A stretch of 64,000 nucleotides of DNA from Bog-473 sp963764305 (GTDB lineage: Bacteria; Actinomycetota; Acidimicrobiia; Acidimicrobiales; RAAP-2), in assembly GCA_963764305.1 (NCBI GenBank), contig CAVXSD010000001.1, positions 372,001 through 436,000 of the forward strand. Direction: 5' to 3'. Shown piece after piece: positions 52,695 through 60,412 of the stretch; positions within the stretch are counted from its first letter, which is position 1; each line of letters begins with the position of its first letter. Under the pieces are notes generated by a model. That model had not been told where the DNA came from. It searched no databases and saw only the letters and a list, made by a program, of their open reading frames with translations. A program made the position numbers and the translations under genes.

Positions 52695-53372
52695 TTAGAG
52701 GGGCAGGAGCTCACCTATCGACGCCACCTCGATATCAGCCAGCACTGCACGGGCCGCTCCGGAAACAGGCGCCTCGAGGAATCCCACCAATCCGTCGATG
52801 AGGTCGGTGACGTGCACCGGGAAGGGAAGGACGTTGAAACCCGCAGCGAGGGCCCGCTCGCGATGCGCCGACGTGTGGACACTGAATGCGATGGCCTCGC
52901 TGATGCGGTGTGACCGCAGTGGCTCAGGGATCGTCGTGAGCTGTGCGCCAATCTGGTCGCGGAATGCACGTGTGCAATTCTTCAGACCCTCGGGTGTGCT
53001 CTCGAACATCCGAGGATCGGCGTGTTGTTGCAGCATGGCCACGAAGCTGAGGTAGTGGCTGCCGACCTGTTCGCCCTGTTCGAGAATGGGGAGGATGTAG
53101 CACTCAACTGCTGAGCGCAGATCCTCAGCAGGTCGGTGGGCCAAGAGAATCTTCCGACGGTCGTTCAGATGCGAGAGCCGGTACTCGAAGATGGCTTGAA
53201 CGAGTTGTTCCTTCGATCCGAAGTGGTACTGGACTACGGAATGGTTCCCGTTCCCGACCGCTACACCAATCTGCCGAAAGGACACACCCTCGAGGCCGCG
53301 CTCTGCAAAAAGACGTTCGCCGGTGAGGACGATCTGCTCCTTGGTCGATGGGGGAACGGGCGACACGCTCAC
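52695..53372 (-). CDS. TetR-family transcriptional regulator
   Basis: This 225-residue regulator has the helix-turn-helix STKEQIVLTGERLFAERGLEGVSFRQIGVAVGNGNHSVVQYHFGSKEQLVQAIFEYR (residues about 9-65). The ligand domain is helical (about 70-215). It is first in a same-strand group with the SDR and the beta-hydroxyacid dehydrogenase, and is divergent from the CMD gene by 86 bp. That space contains the inverted repeat ACTTG-N6-CAAGT, which probably lets it control both directions. Confidence 0.9.
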   Translation of the reverse strand: MSVSPVPPSTKEQIVLTGERLFAERGLEGVSFRQIGVAVGNGNHSVVQYHFGSKEQLVQAIFEYRLSHLNDRRKILLAHRPAEDLRSAVECYILPILEQGEQVGSHYLSFVAMLQQHADPRMFESTPEGLKNCTRAFRDQIGAQLTTIPEPLRSHRISEAIAFSVHTSAHRERALAAGFNVLPFPVHVTDLIDGLVGFLEAPVSGAARAVLADIEVASIGELLPL

Positions 53373-53387
53373 ATCGAACCACTCTGG

Positions 53388-53403
53388 ACTTGTAGAGTCA
53401 AGT
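53388..53403. promoter_or_regulatory. Inverted repeat ACTTG-N6-CAAGT, candidate TetR operator
   Basis: The repeat lies in the 86-bp space between the divergent TetR and CMD genes. A plus-strand -10 box, TATATT (53408-53413), begins 5 bp after it, so a bound dimer would hinder the promoter of the CMD gene. Confidence 0.55.
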
Positions 53404-53458
53404 GTCTTATATTTGAGTCAGATGATTGAATGGTTGGAGGGAACCAGAAGGGAACCAG

Positions 53459-54307
53459 ATGAGCCTTGGTGAAGCGGAGCAGACCTTCCGCGACGTGATG
53501 ACCCAGGACCTGCCTGAGGCGGCGACGCCCGCTGAGGTGGCTTATCGCGACTTCGTGTTCGGACAAGTCTGGCCTCGCCCAGGCCTGAGCCGGAAGGATC
53601 GTCGGTGGGTGACTCTGACCTGCGTGGCTGCAGCGGACGCGCCGCAGCCCATCGATGATCACGTGTTTGCCGCGCTCAACAGCGGCGACATTGAGCTGGA
53701 GGAGATGCTCGAGTTCATTTTGCAGTTCGCTGTGTACTGCGGTTGGCCGAAGGCCGCACACTGCGAGGGGGTGATTCACCGGCAATGGTCCCGGATCCAA
53801 AATGAGCGTGGTCGAGACGCGGAGGCCTGGCCGATGCTCTCGAATGATGCCCTGGGCTTCAACGACTGGGAGAAGCGGATTGAGAGGGGCGCACAGGAGT
53901 TCGCGGACGTGAACCTTCTTCCGGCGCCTCGGCCCGTGTCGCCGTACCGTCATGCCGGCATTCTGAACTTCGTCTTCGGCCATGTATGGCAACGTCCTGG
54001 ACTCAGCCGTCGAGAGCGTCGGGTCATTACGGTCGCCTGCTGTGCAATCGACGATTCACCCACGCCCCTGAGGACCCATGTCGCCGCCGCCCTTCACTCA
54101 CGTGACATCACCAAAGAGGAGATGGACGAGATCATCCTCCAGTTCTCGGCCTATTACGGCTTCGCGAAGGGGGAGGCATTTCAGGACGCCGCTGACGCCG
54201 GAGCCGCTGCGATGCCAGATGTCGATCTCGACGAGTGGCGCAGGAGAGCTCTCGAGGCCCCCTGGGGCGTTGAGCCCGTGGTGCCGTTTCCGGCGCCGAC
54301 GGCTTGA
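53459..54307 (+). CDS. Tandem carboxymuconolactone decarboxylase (AhpD-like) domain protein
   Basis: This 282-residue protein is built of two similar halves. The first has YRDFVFGQVWPRPGLSRKDRRWVTLTCVAAADAPQPIDDHVFAALNSGDIELEEMLEFILQFAVYCGWPKAA; the second has LNFVFGHVWQRPGLSRRERRVITVACCAIDDSPTPLRTHVAAALHSRDITKEEMDEIILQFSAYYGFAKG. Both follow the gamma-CMD form (Glu-x7-Gln-x3-Tyr near the end). No CxxC redox pair is present, so AhpD-type disulfide chemistry is unlikely. ATG 53459 has AAGGGA 5-10 nt upstream. It is divergent from TetR. Confidence 0.85.
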   Translation: MSLGEAEQTFRDVMTQDLPEAATPAEVAYRDFVFGQVWPRPGLSRKDRRWVTLTCVAAADAPQPIDDHVFAALNSGDIELEEMLEFILQFAVYCGWPKAAHCEGVIHRQWSRIQNERGRDAEAWPMLSNDALGFNDWEKRIERGAQEFADVNLLPAPRPVSPYRHAGILNFVFGHVWQRPGLSRRERRVITVACCAIDDSPTPLRTHVAAALHSRDITKEEMDEIILQFSAYYGFAKGEAFQDAADAGAAAMPDVDLDEWRRRALEAPWGVEPVVPFPAPTA

Positions 54308-54507
54308 GCTCACAGATGGGGCTCTGCCTACATACGAACTCGATTGCTGAACCGTCCGCATGTCGGGCTTTAGTCGCCGGTAGATCGAAACTCGACCGGA
54401 CTGGAGTCGCTCGGTCCGTCGAGTACAACACCTCTGTTTCCGGCGAACCTGCGCCACGAGACGGCGATCGTCGACGATCTGTTATTGGGCGTTGACGTTG
54501 GAAAGGT

Positions 54508-54757
54508 CAACGTTCGCGCGCGATCCGCGCGCCAAGCATCGGTAATTCGTGGTTATGAGCGGTTGTAGGCGGTATGACCGCATGGCTACCCAGCTGGGAT
54601 TATTCGAGTTGGTGCTGGTCAGAATGTTCGTCCGGGGCCACCGCTAGGTTGAGAGTTCGAGTCTCTCCCCCGGAGCATTTCTATCGTCGCTTCACTGGTC
54701 AGCGGCGGTAGGTCCCGCACCTCACCATCCACTGCACCCTCGTCGCGCGCTGCCACG
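54508..54757 (+). repeat. tRNA-Asn att repeat, copy 3, with flanking island ends
   Basis: The tRNA-Asn 3' half is at 54640-54675. To the left, 54508-54618 repeats the island-end block of copy 2, with TTCGCGCGC-GATCC-GCGCGCCAA in place of the damaged palindrome there. To the right, to about 54757, the minus strand codes the integrase tail EVRDLPPLTSE. Beyond 54757 the similarity stops and a SET-domain fragment begins. Confidence 0.87.
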
Positions 54758-55005
54758 AGCGCGATCTCCATCGTCAGCATGCGCGATCGCGTCCTCATCG
54801 CGATGCGCGATATCGAAGCCGGAGAGGAGCTGACAACCGATTATGTCCTCTTCGATGATTTGACGGTTCAATGGACGGCCACTGCGGACGACTGCTCTGT
54901 CGGGGACAAATCGACGGGCGGGACTGGCAGCGGAACGAAAATCCGGAGAGGTATCGGGGCTACTTCTCCTGGTACTTGGCGCGAAGGATTCGGGAATTGC
55001 CGTAA
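54758..55005 (+). pseudogene. SET-domain protein fragment, 5' truncated and frameshifted
   Basis: In one frame, DRVLIAMRDIEAGEELTTDYVLFDD gives the end of a SET domain (the conserved Gly-Glu-Glu-Leu-Thr-x-Asp-Tyr). After a one-base shift near 54870 another frame continues HCGRLLCRGQIDGRDWQRNENPERYRGYFSWYLARRIRELP and stops at 55003-55005, which is the post-SET tail. The first half of the domain, including the NHSC-type motif, is missing; the break coincides with the end of the integrase-tail repeat, so insertion of the island array probably cut the gene. Confidence 0.65.
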
Positions 55006-55090
55006 GCGGAGCGAGTGCACAAGTGTCCCCGTTGACACCGGGACGGAGGCGCGGGCGGCTCTGCGCCGAGCACTAGCGTCAGACAACGTC

Positions 55091-55744
55091 ATGGGCGGAG
55101 ATATGCCCTTTGGGCACCTGCTTGCTCTCAACGGTGGATCGAGCGCTGGAAAGACGACGCTGGCCCGGAAGCTCCAGTCCGGCCTCGACGGCCCATGGCT
55201 CCTCTTGGGAATCGACCTGCTGATGTGGGCACTGCCGGCCGAGATGGTCGGTGACCAGGGTGGAATCCAGATCATCGACGGCGAGATTCAGCGCGGGGCT
55301 GAGTTCATGAGGCTGTACACGGGATTTCAGCGAGCCATCGCCAGCCTCGTCTCCAGCGGAATCGACGTGATCCTTGACGAGGTCTTGCTCGACGGCAGCG
55401 AGGACCAGCGCCGCTGGGACGAAGCTCTGGGCGATGTCCCGGTGTGCTGGGTGGCCGTGCACTGTGATCCGGACACGACGGCAATGAGAGAGCAGGAGCG
55501 GGGTGATCGGCCACCAGGCATAGCCCGCAAGCAGGCCGCATCTGTACACCGTGGCGTCCGCTACGACATCGAGCTCGATACCAGTGTCATGAGTGTCGTC
55601 GATTCGGTCACCATGCTCGCGGACGGTATCCGCCAGCGATGGTCGATCTCATCGGCACAAGCCTCGGATACTCCACCGGGATTGCCGCCAATCTCAGCAT
55701 GGAGCCCAGATTCCGCTCAGAGATTGGCTCCATGGGAACGCTAA
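55091..55744 (+). CDS. Chloramphenicol-phosphotransferase-like P-loop kinase
   Basis: The protein has about 217 residues and the CPT fold: Walker A LLALNGGSSAGKTTLARKLQ near residue 15, WLLLGIDLLMWALPAEM, VSSGIDVILDEVLLDGSEDQRRWDEALGDVPVCWVAVHCDPDTTAMREQERGDRPPGIARKQAASVHRGVRYDIELDTS. The ERGDRPPGIA...H-x-GVRYD segment is the family hallmark. The family includes chloramphenicol 3-O-phosphotransferase, but most genomic homologues have no known substrate, so resistance cannot be claimed. The start is uncertain (ATG 55091 or 55103); the frame runs on upstream through the SET fragment. The C-terminal 30 residues look non-conserved. Confidence 0.8.
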   Translation: MGGDMPFGHLLALNGGSSAGKTTLARKLQSGLDGPWLLLGIDLLMWALPAEMVGDQGGIQIIDGEIQRGAEFMRLYTGFQRAIASLVSSGIDVILDEVLLDGSEDQRRWDEALGDVPVCWVAVHCDPDTTAMREQERGDRPPGIARKQAASVHRGVRYDIELDTSVMSVVDSVTMLADGIRQRWSISSAQASDTPPGLPPISAWSPDSAQRLAPWER

Positions 55745-56416
55745 AGCCCTCTGCTCCTTATCGGTAGGGGCTGCGCCAGTACATTGCTGATGCCGGGACG
55801 TTGGGACGCTTCGGCATTTATGGGCTACCCACTCGTCCGCCGTCCAGCGAAGAGTGAGGCCAACGACAAATAGGCTCCAAGTGCTGACCCCGCCCACTGG
55901 TCTCTCTGATGGCGACCTGGAGGAAGCGATCGAACAGGCTTGGGTGTCGCCGTAGCGTCGCTTGAATGTCGCCCTATCGGCTTTGGTAGTCACCTGGGTG
56001 GCGGCGACGAGCTGGGCGTGCGTCATTTCGTGACCGTTGACGAGCTCAGCTCGGAATCACGCACTGGAGACGAGATCTCGACGCTCGGACTTCACTTTCG
56101 GCAGGCCTTCGAGGCGGCCGTCGACCTGCGGACTTTCGGGTGCGGTTTCGTTGTTGGGCCGATTTCGACGAAAGCTGAAAGCCCCTTCGTCCAGAAGGAC
56201 GGCCATGCCCTAGCGCTCCACCCGTTCATCGAGGGGTCCTTTGACGAACCGTTCGGCCAGGCTCAGCGGGGCCAGGTTCTTGAGTTGGTTGTTGCTCTCC
56301 ACAGGGTGCCGGTCACAGCGATCCGAACGCCCGCGGAAGATGAGTTCGGCCTTCTTGCCATCATCGATTTCCACTCGGAGGCGGTCGAGGCCCGGTAGCG
56401 AACGCGCTCTAGGTTT
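55745..56416. other. Unassigned stretch between CPT-like gene and GH92
   Basis: No recognisable gene. A plus-strand open frame, 55940-56398 (152 codons), and a minus-strand one ending near 56220 (LRVEIDDGKKAELIFRGRSDRCDRHPVESNNQLKNLAPL) overlap each other. Neither resembles a family I know, and the minus one looks the more protein-like. It may be a decayed gene. No tRNA fragment is present here. Confidence 0.3.
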
Positions 56417-57250
56417 TCAGGGCTGCACCTCGACGTCGACCACGACGGGCGGCAACGTCACCCCGCTGGTGGTGCTGAGATCCACGCGGACCGAGTAGGA
56501 CCCCGCCGCAGGAGCGGTGACGCTGAGCGGCTGGCTGGCGGGCTTGGGCGGGGCGCATCCCGCGGCGTCGCCGTGAGCCTGGGCCAGCGTGAGCGTCCCG
56601 GAGGACGGTGACACCGTCAGCCCACTCGGATTCGCCACCGCCTGCCACCGGACTGTCGTCGCCTGGTCACCGGCCAGCGCCATCCCGAGCTGGATCGTGG
56701 TCGGTTGCCCGGCCGTGGTGGACGCTGCGCCGCTCGGCAGCGAGAATCCGACCGCCGGTAGTTGACCTTGCCCAAACGAAGGGGGGCGGGCGGAGGGCGA
56801 CGACGCCCATGCGGTGTCCGGCGTGCCGGACAGGACGTAGTGCATGGTTCCGCCCGTCTTGAGCGCCGATGCCGGGAGCCAGGCCAGATCCCAGCCTCCG
56901 GTGGTGGAGTGCGGCTCCCGAGTGCCGGAGCAGGTCGGCTGTGCGGGGGCAGGGTGGGTGACGCCCGAGACTCTCAGCGTGTGGACGTACGGCCGGGAGG
57001 CGGCCGCTCCCGGGGCCTGCTCGACCAGACGGTGACCGTCGGCGAGTGTGATGGTCACGGACGGGAAGAGGGGGCTGGCCAGCGACAGGTCCGCCGAGCC
57101 CGGCGTCACGGGGAACAGTCCGAGGGCGGCCCAGACGTACCAGGAGGAGAGGGCGCCCAGGTCGTCATTCCCGGGCTCGTCGACCGGAGCGTCCGCGTAC
57201 TGCGTGTCCGCAATGGCGCGGTACAGCACGCTCGGTCTCGTCCGGAGCCC
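56417..57250 (-). CDS. GH92 alpha-mannosidase, C-terminal part (after frame break)
   Basis: This continues the GH92 protein in a second frame: SVLYRAIADTQYADAPVDEPGNDDLGALSSWYVWAALGLFPVTPGSADLSLASPLFPSVTITL is the conserved end of the catalytic domain. It is followed by the C-terminal beta domain and about 110 residues of an Ig- or Big-like domain (QPTTIQLGMALAGDQATTVRWQAVANPSGLTVSPSSGTLTL...SYSVRVDLSTTSGVTLPPVVVDVEVQP), likely a polysaccharide- or wall-binding extension. Confidence 0.85.
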   Translation of the reverse strand, partial: GLRTRPSVLYRAIADTQYADAPVDEPGNDDLGALSSWYVWAALGLFPVTPGSADLSLASPLFPSVTITLADGHRLVEQAPGAAASRPYVHTLRVSGVTHPAPAQPTCSGTREPHSTTGGWDLAWLPASALKTGGTMHYVLSGTPDTAWASSPSARPPSFGQGQLPAVGFSLPSGAASTTAGQPTTIQLGMALAGDQATTVRWQAVANPSGLTVSPSSGTLTLAQAHGDAAGCAPPKPASQPLSVTAPAAGSYSVRVDLSTTSGVTLPPVVVDVEVQP

Positions 57251-59189
57251 CGAAGGAGTCGAACTCCCACGGAGCCCACTCGTCGGGCTCGTTGCCGGAC
57301 CATTCCTCGGGGACATCCCTCGTCGCGTTGAGGGAGCTCATAAAAGTCTGGAGCTTGGTGGTGGCAGCAGCGTCGCCGCCCATCAGCGAGGCCAGGGCGC
57401 CCAGGTCTTGCGGGACGGACCACGTGTACTGCACCGCATTGCCCTCCTCGAAGCCCGTCTGCCCGCCCGGCTCGAGCTGTGACGCCTCGAACGCCGCCCC
57501 GGGAGGGAAGCTGCCGTCCGTGCCGCGAGCCTGGATAGAGCCCGTGGCCGGGTTGAACAGGTACTCCCAGCTGGCGGCGCGCTGGTTCATGGTCGACGCC
57601 AGCGAGCGGTCGTGCTCGGCCGTGGCGATCTGCGCGATGGCGAAGTCGTCGAGGGCGTACTCAAGTGTGACCGAGCCTCCGATGGAGTAGTCGATTGATG
57701 TCAGGTCCAGCGAGCCCGCATTGACGTAATGCTGGGAGATGTACTGGCTGAGATACTGCCGCTCGATCTCAAACCCATGGCCCGCCTCGTTCTGGGTCGC
57801 GCCCTTGACCATGTCCTTGAGCGCCGAAGCGACGTCGAAATTGCGCACACCCATGGCGTAGGCGTCAGCGATGATGGGATCCGCCGAGTCACCATTCATT
57901 TGCGATTCGTCCCCGCCGACGATGGCCCACTTCGGGAGCCAGCCGTTCTGCGTTGCATCGTTGACAAGTGACTGCACCATGTCACCGACGTCATGGGGAT
58001 CGAGTAAGGACTCGAGCTGGACCTCACTGCGGTAGATGTCCCACTCGGAGAAGTTGGCGTATTCGTTGCGATGCTCGGCCGTATGGACCTTCCTGTCATT
58101 TCCTTCGTATCGACCGCTCAGGTCGGAGACCACGTTGGGGAAGAGGAGCGAGTGATACAGCGCCGTATAGAAGGTGTGCTCTTGCGACATGGTGCCGCCA
58201 CGGATGGCGATCCGGCCGAGGAGGCTGTTCCAGCGACGCTGCGCCTGGACGCTGACCCCCTGCAGTGACCAGCCCGGATCCTCTCCCTGGAGGTTCTGGA
58301 GGGCATCCTGTGTGCTGACGAAGGAAATTCCGACCTTCATCAGAACCTGCTGTTGCTTGGTCGTGTCGAAGGTGGCGAAGGCACCACAGGACGTCCCGCT
58401 GCAGTCGGCGGCTCCGGGGGCCGTGCCCGAACCGCTCCACATTCCCGCCGCCGAGAACGGCCGGTCGAAGAGGGCGACGAAGTGCAGCGTGTAGCTGGAT
58501 CCGGTCCCACAGAACTGCCCGCTGGTCACCTGGCCCTCGACCTCGTTGTGACCGACCACCTGCGCGCTCGCCGCCGTGACGGGGTTGACACCCTCGGCCA
58601 CCTTGAAGAGCACGTTGGACTCGTTGCCGCGCGGGAAGTCGAAGCTCGAGATGCCCGACCGCGTGGTGACGGCCAGAGAGACCGAGATGGGAGCCGGGCC
58701 GCCGAGCTCGACCTGATAGCGGCCGGGCGCGGCATGCTCCTGCTGGTGCGAGAAGGTGGCGACCGCCGTCGCGGGCGACGTCACCGCACCCACGGTGGGC
58801 AGGATCGGGACGTCCTGATAGGACGGGCATCCCGTGCCGCTCAGATGGGTGAGGCTGAAGCCGCTGATCGCTGAGTCGTCGTAGGCGTACCCTCCGCCGG
58901 CCTGTGCCTCGTTGGGGCTGGTGTCGGGGCTCCACTGGATCATGCCGAACGGGAGGTCCGCGCCCGGGAACTCGCCGACGGTCCCGGGGCTCACCGGTCC
59001 GGTCGCGGTGCCGTCGAGCGGGTGGACGAGGGCCGCCGGGTCCGTTCCGGCGGAGGAGGGCGGCGAGGCGCCCAAGGCGGGGAGGGGAGGGTCGGCAGCT
59101 GTCGCAGACAGCGCACCCAACAGGGCCAGCGTCGCCGCACTGACAACTGGTCCGTGCCATCTTCGAACACGGGGCCGCCGACCGGTCAT
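57165..59189 (-). CDS. GH92 alpha-mannosidase, N-terminal and catalytic part
   Basis: This is a secreted glycoside hydrolase family 92 protein, an exo-acting alpha-mannosidase in known members. ATG 59189 starts a signal peptide (MTGRRPRVRRWHGPVVSAATLALLGALSATA). The N-terminal beta domain has PGADLPFGMIQWSPDT and FSLTHLSGTGCPSYQDVPILP. The alpha-toroid has HTFYTALYHSLLFPNVVSDLSGRYEG, YANFSEWDIYRSEVQLESLLDPH, GWLPKWAIVGGDESQMNGDSADPIIADAYAMG and YALDDFAIAQIA. The frame breaks at about 57235 (GAPDET) and ends at 57165; the rest is in the next entry. TACGGT stands 7 nt before the ATG (leaderless type). Together they code about 924 residues. Confidence 0.92.
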   Translation of the reverse strand: MTGRRPRVRRWHGPVVSAATLALLGALSATAADPPLPALGASPPSSAGTDPAALVHPLDGTATGPVSPGTVGEFPGADLPFGMIQWSPDTSPNEAQAGGGYAYDDSAISGFSLTHLSGTGCPSYQDVPILPTVGAVTSPATAVATFSHQQEHAAPGRYQVELGGPAPISVSLAVTTRSGISSFDFPRGNESNVLFKVAEGVNPVTAASAQVVGHNEVEGQVTSGQFCGTGSSYTLHFVALFDRPFSAAGMWSGSGTAPGAADCSGTSCGAFATFDTTKQQQVLMKVGISFVSTQDALQNLQGEDPGWSLQGVSVQAQRRWNSLLGRIAIRGGTMSQEHTFYTALYHSLLFPNVVSDLSGRYEGNDRKVHTAEHRNEYANFSEWDIYRSEVQLESLLDPHDVGDMVQSLVNDATQNGWLPKWAIVGGDESQMNGDSADPIIADAYAMGVRNFDVASALKDMVKGATQNEAGHGFEIERQYLSQYISQHYVNAGSLDLTSIDYSIGGSVTLEYALDDFAIAQIATAEHDRSLASTMNQRAASWEYLFNPATGSIQARGTDGSFPPGAAFEASQLEPGGQTGFEEGNAVQYTWSVPQDLGALASLMGGDAAATTKLQTFMSSLNATRDVPEEWSGNEPDEWAPWEFDSFGAPDETERAVPRHCGHAVRGRSGRRARE

Positions 59190-59271
59190 CGCTATGACCG
59201 TAGCAACGGGGCTGCGAGACGAAGGTTCGGCCGCACGTGAGGGATCCGCGGTTCTGTCACACCCCGTCGCC

Positions 59272-59370
59272 ATGCCCGACATCGTGGGTGCGTGGCCGGC
59301 CGACGAGGTGCTGGGATTCGATTTCGAAACGACAGGGATCGACCGCTTCAATGACGTCCCGGTGTCCTTA
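59272..59370 (+). pseudogene. DnaQ-type 3'-5' exonuclease fragment (N-terminal 33 residues)
   Basis: The frame from ATG 59272 reads MPDIVGAWPADEVLGFDFETTGIDRFNDVPVS, the first exonuclease motif (Asp-x-Glu-Thr-Thr-Gly) of a DEDD exonuclease. After that the similarity stops. Only this fragment remains; the rest of the gene is not in the following 500 bp. It is evidence of a deletion or rearrangement. Confidence 0.6.
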
Positions 59371-59424
59371 ACCGGTCACGCGTCTCTGCTGCTCTATGAC
59401 CCATCGCTCCAAAGGTTCACAAGA

Positions 59425-59460
59425 GTCAACCTTCGCGCGCAATCCGCGCGCGAACGATCG
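59425..59460 (+). repeat. Third copy of the island-end palindrome
   Basis: TTCGCGCGC-AATCC-GCGCGCGAA (59432-59454) is a perfect 9-bp inverted repeat, followed by CGATCGG. Bases about 59425-59460 align with the starts of the island-end blocks at 50673 and 54508. No tRNA-Asn fragment follows here. Confidence 0.6.
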
Positions 59461-59461
59461 G

Positions 59462-59788
59462 CAGAGCGTGTGTGGTGGAGCGGCATCGGACCGTCTGCCT
59501 TCCTGGCTGAATACGCGGCCCTCCTGTTCCGGAGGCTCGGGAAAACTTCTGGCGCCTTAACGCATTCGGGCTTCGAGAACGCCGATGAGCTTCTCTCAAT
59601 CGGTACGGCTTGCAAGCGGCAGGGGGCCCAGTGGCATGTTCTCGTCGCACGGGACAACAATCCTGGTTATCGAGGCCCTTGCACTCGCCATGGCGGCCGC
59701 CCATCCCGACCGAGCGCAAGCGTCGGTTGACCGCCTCAACCAGTTGCGCAGCGATATCGCTGGACGGTCCTTCGAGGTGGGCCTCTGA
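59462..59788 (+). pseudogene. RpiR/MurR-type SIS-domain regulator fragment
   Basis: In one frame, VWWSGIGPSAFLAEYAALLFRRLGKTSGALTHSGFENADELLSIG resembles the first half of the SIS domain of RpiR-type regulators. Another frame ends with GMFSSHGTTILVIEALALAMAAAHPDRAQASVDRLNQLRSDIAGRSFEVGL, which resembles the C-terminal helix of the same family. The middle of the SIS domain and the N-terminal helix-turn-helix are missing. It is a decayed gene. Confidence 0.6.
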
Positions 59789-59927
59789 AATGCCTGAATC
59801 CTCATCGACGGATCGATGGGCGGCCAGCCGCTCAAAAGGCCCATCGTCGGTATCGCCGCGACATTCTAGAGGCACCGGGACCCCGCGAGGAGCAAACGAG
59901 CGGACTCAGCTTCTAACGTGTCTGCAC

Positions 59928-60392
59928 GTGGCTGGGCGAGCGGATATCCAATACCGGCGTTCGTTCGAGTTCGCCTGCACTCCGCAACGGTTGTGGGATG
60001 CCATGCAGGAGGTCGATCAGTTCGAAGCATGGTGGTCTTGGCTCGAGGAGTTCCGCCTGGAAGGGGGCAGCCTGAAAGCGGGTTCGGTTCTGCACGGTGT
60101 GGTCGCTCCGCCACTGCCGTACAGGATGCGCCTCCAGGTCGAAATCACTCGCAGCGAGCCGCCCAGACAGATTGACGCCGTCATCCATGGTGACCTCGAG
60201 GGTGTGGCGAGTATCGAGATCCACCCTACCGACGTCGGCGCAAGAACTGAGGTCGCATGGACAGTCGAAATGATGCAGCGCCCGATGCGCCTGGCCGCTC
60301 GCTTCGGGCGCCCCCTCTTGCAGTGGGGTCATGACCGAGTGGTCGAGATCACCGTGGCGGGCTTCCGCCGCCGGCTCGAGTCGGGCGACTAG
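59928..60392 (+). CDS. SRPBCC-superfamily protein
   Basis: This 154-residue START/Bet v 1-like protein has YRRSFEFACTPQRLWDAMQEVDQFEAWWSWLEEFRLEGGSLKAGSVLHGVV and GVASIEIHPTDVGARTEVAWTVEMMQRPMRLAARFGRPLLQWGHDRVVEITVAGFRRRL. The family binds hydrophobic ligands such as polyketides, sterols or lipids. GTG 59928 has TAACGT 8 nt upstream, so it is probably leaderless. It lies convergent to the UbiA-like gene, 20 bp away. The ligand cannot be told; the neighbours suggest isoprenoid or quinone lipids. Confidence 0.8.
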   Translation: MAGRADIQYRRSFEFACTPQRLWDAMQEVDQFEAWWSWLEEFRLEGGSLKAGSVLHGVVAPPLPYRMRLQVEITRSEPPRQIDAVIHGDLEGVASIEIHPTDVGARTEVAWTVEMMQRPMRLAARFGRPLLQWGHDRVVEITVAGFRRRLESGD

Positions 60393-60412
60393 CTGTTCTG
60401 TCCAACCAGCCG

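Larger units (their letters stand above)
50844..54675. mobile_element. Putative island 2 at tRNA-Asn (dehydrogenase/SDR/TetR/CMD)
   Basis: About 3.8 kb lies between tRNA-Asn copies 2 and 3. It keeps both end blocks seen in island 1 (integrase tail on one side, palindrome block on the other) but has lost the integrase body. Cargo: a beta-hydroxyacid dehydrogenase, an SDR, a TetR regulator and a divergent tandem CMD gene. By eye its GC content is lower than the core genes. Confidence 0.65.

Noticed and set aside
55074..55079. TAGCGT box upstream of the CPT-like gene as a leaderless promoter
   Set aside because: The distance to the ATG is 11 nt, longer than the 6-9 nt seen for the other genes.
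55091..55744. Chloramphenicol resistance gene
   Set aside because: The fold is right, but most members of this family in soil and aquatic bacteria have unknown substrates; nothing else points to resistance.
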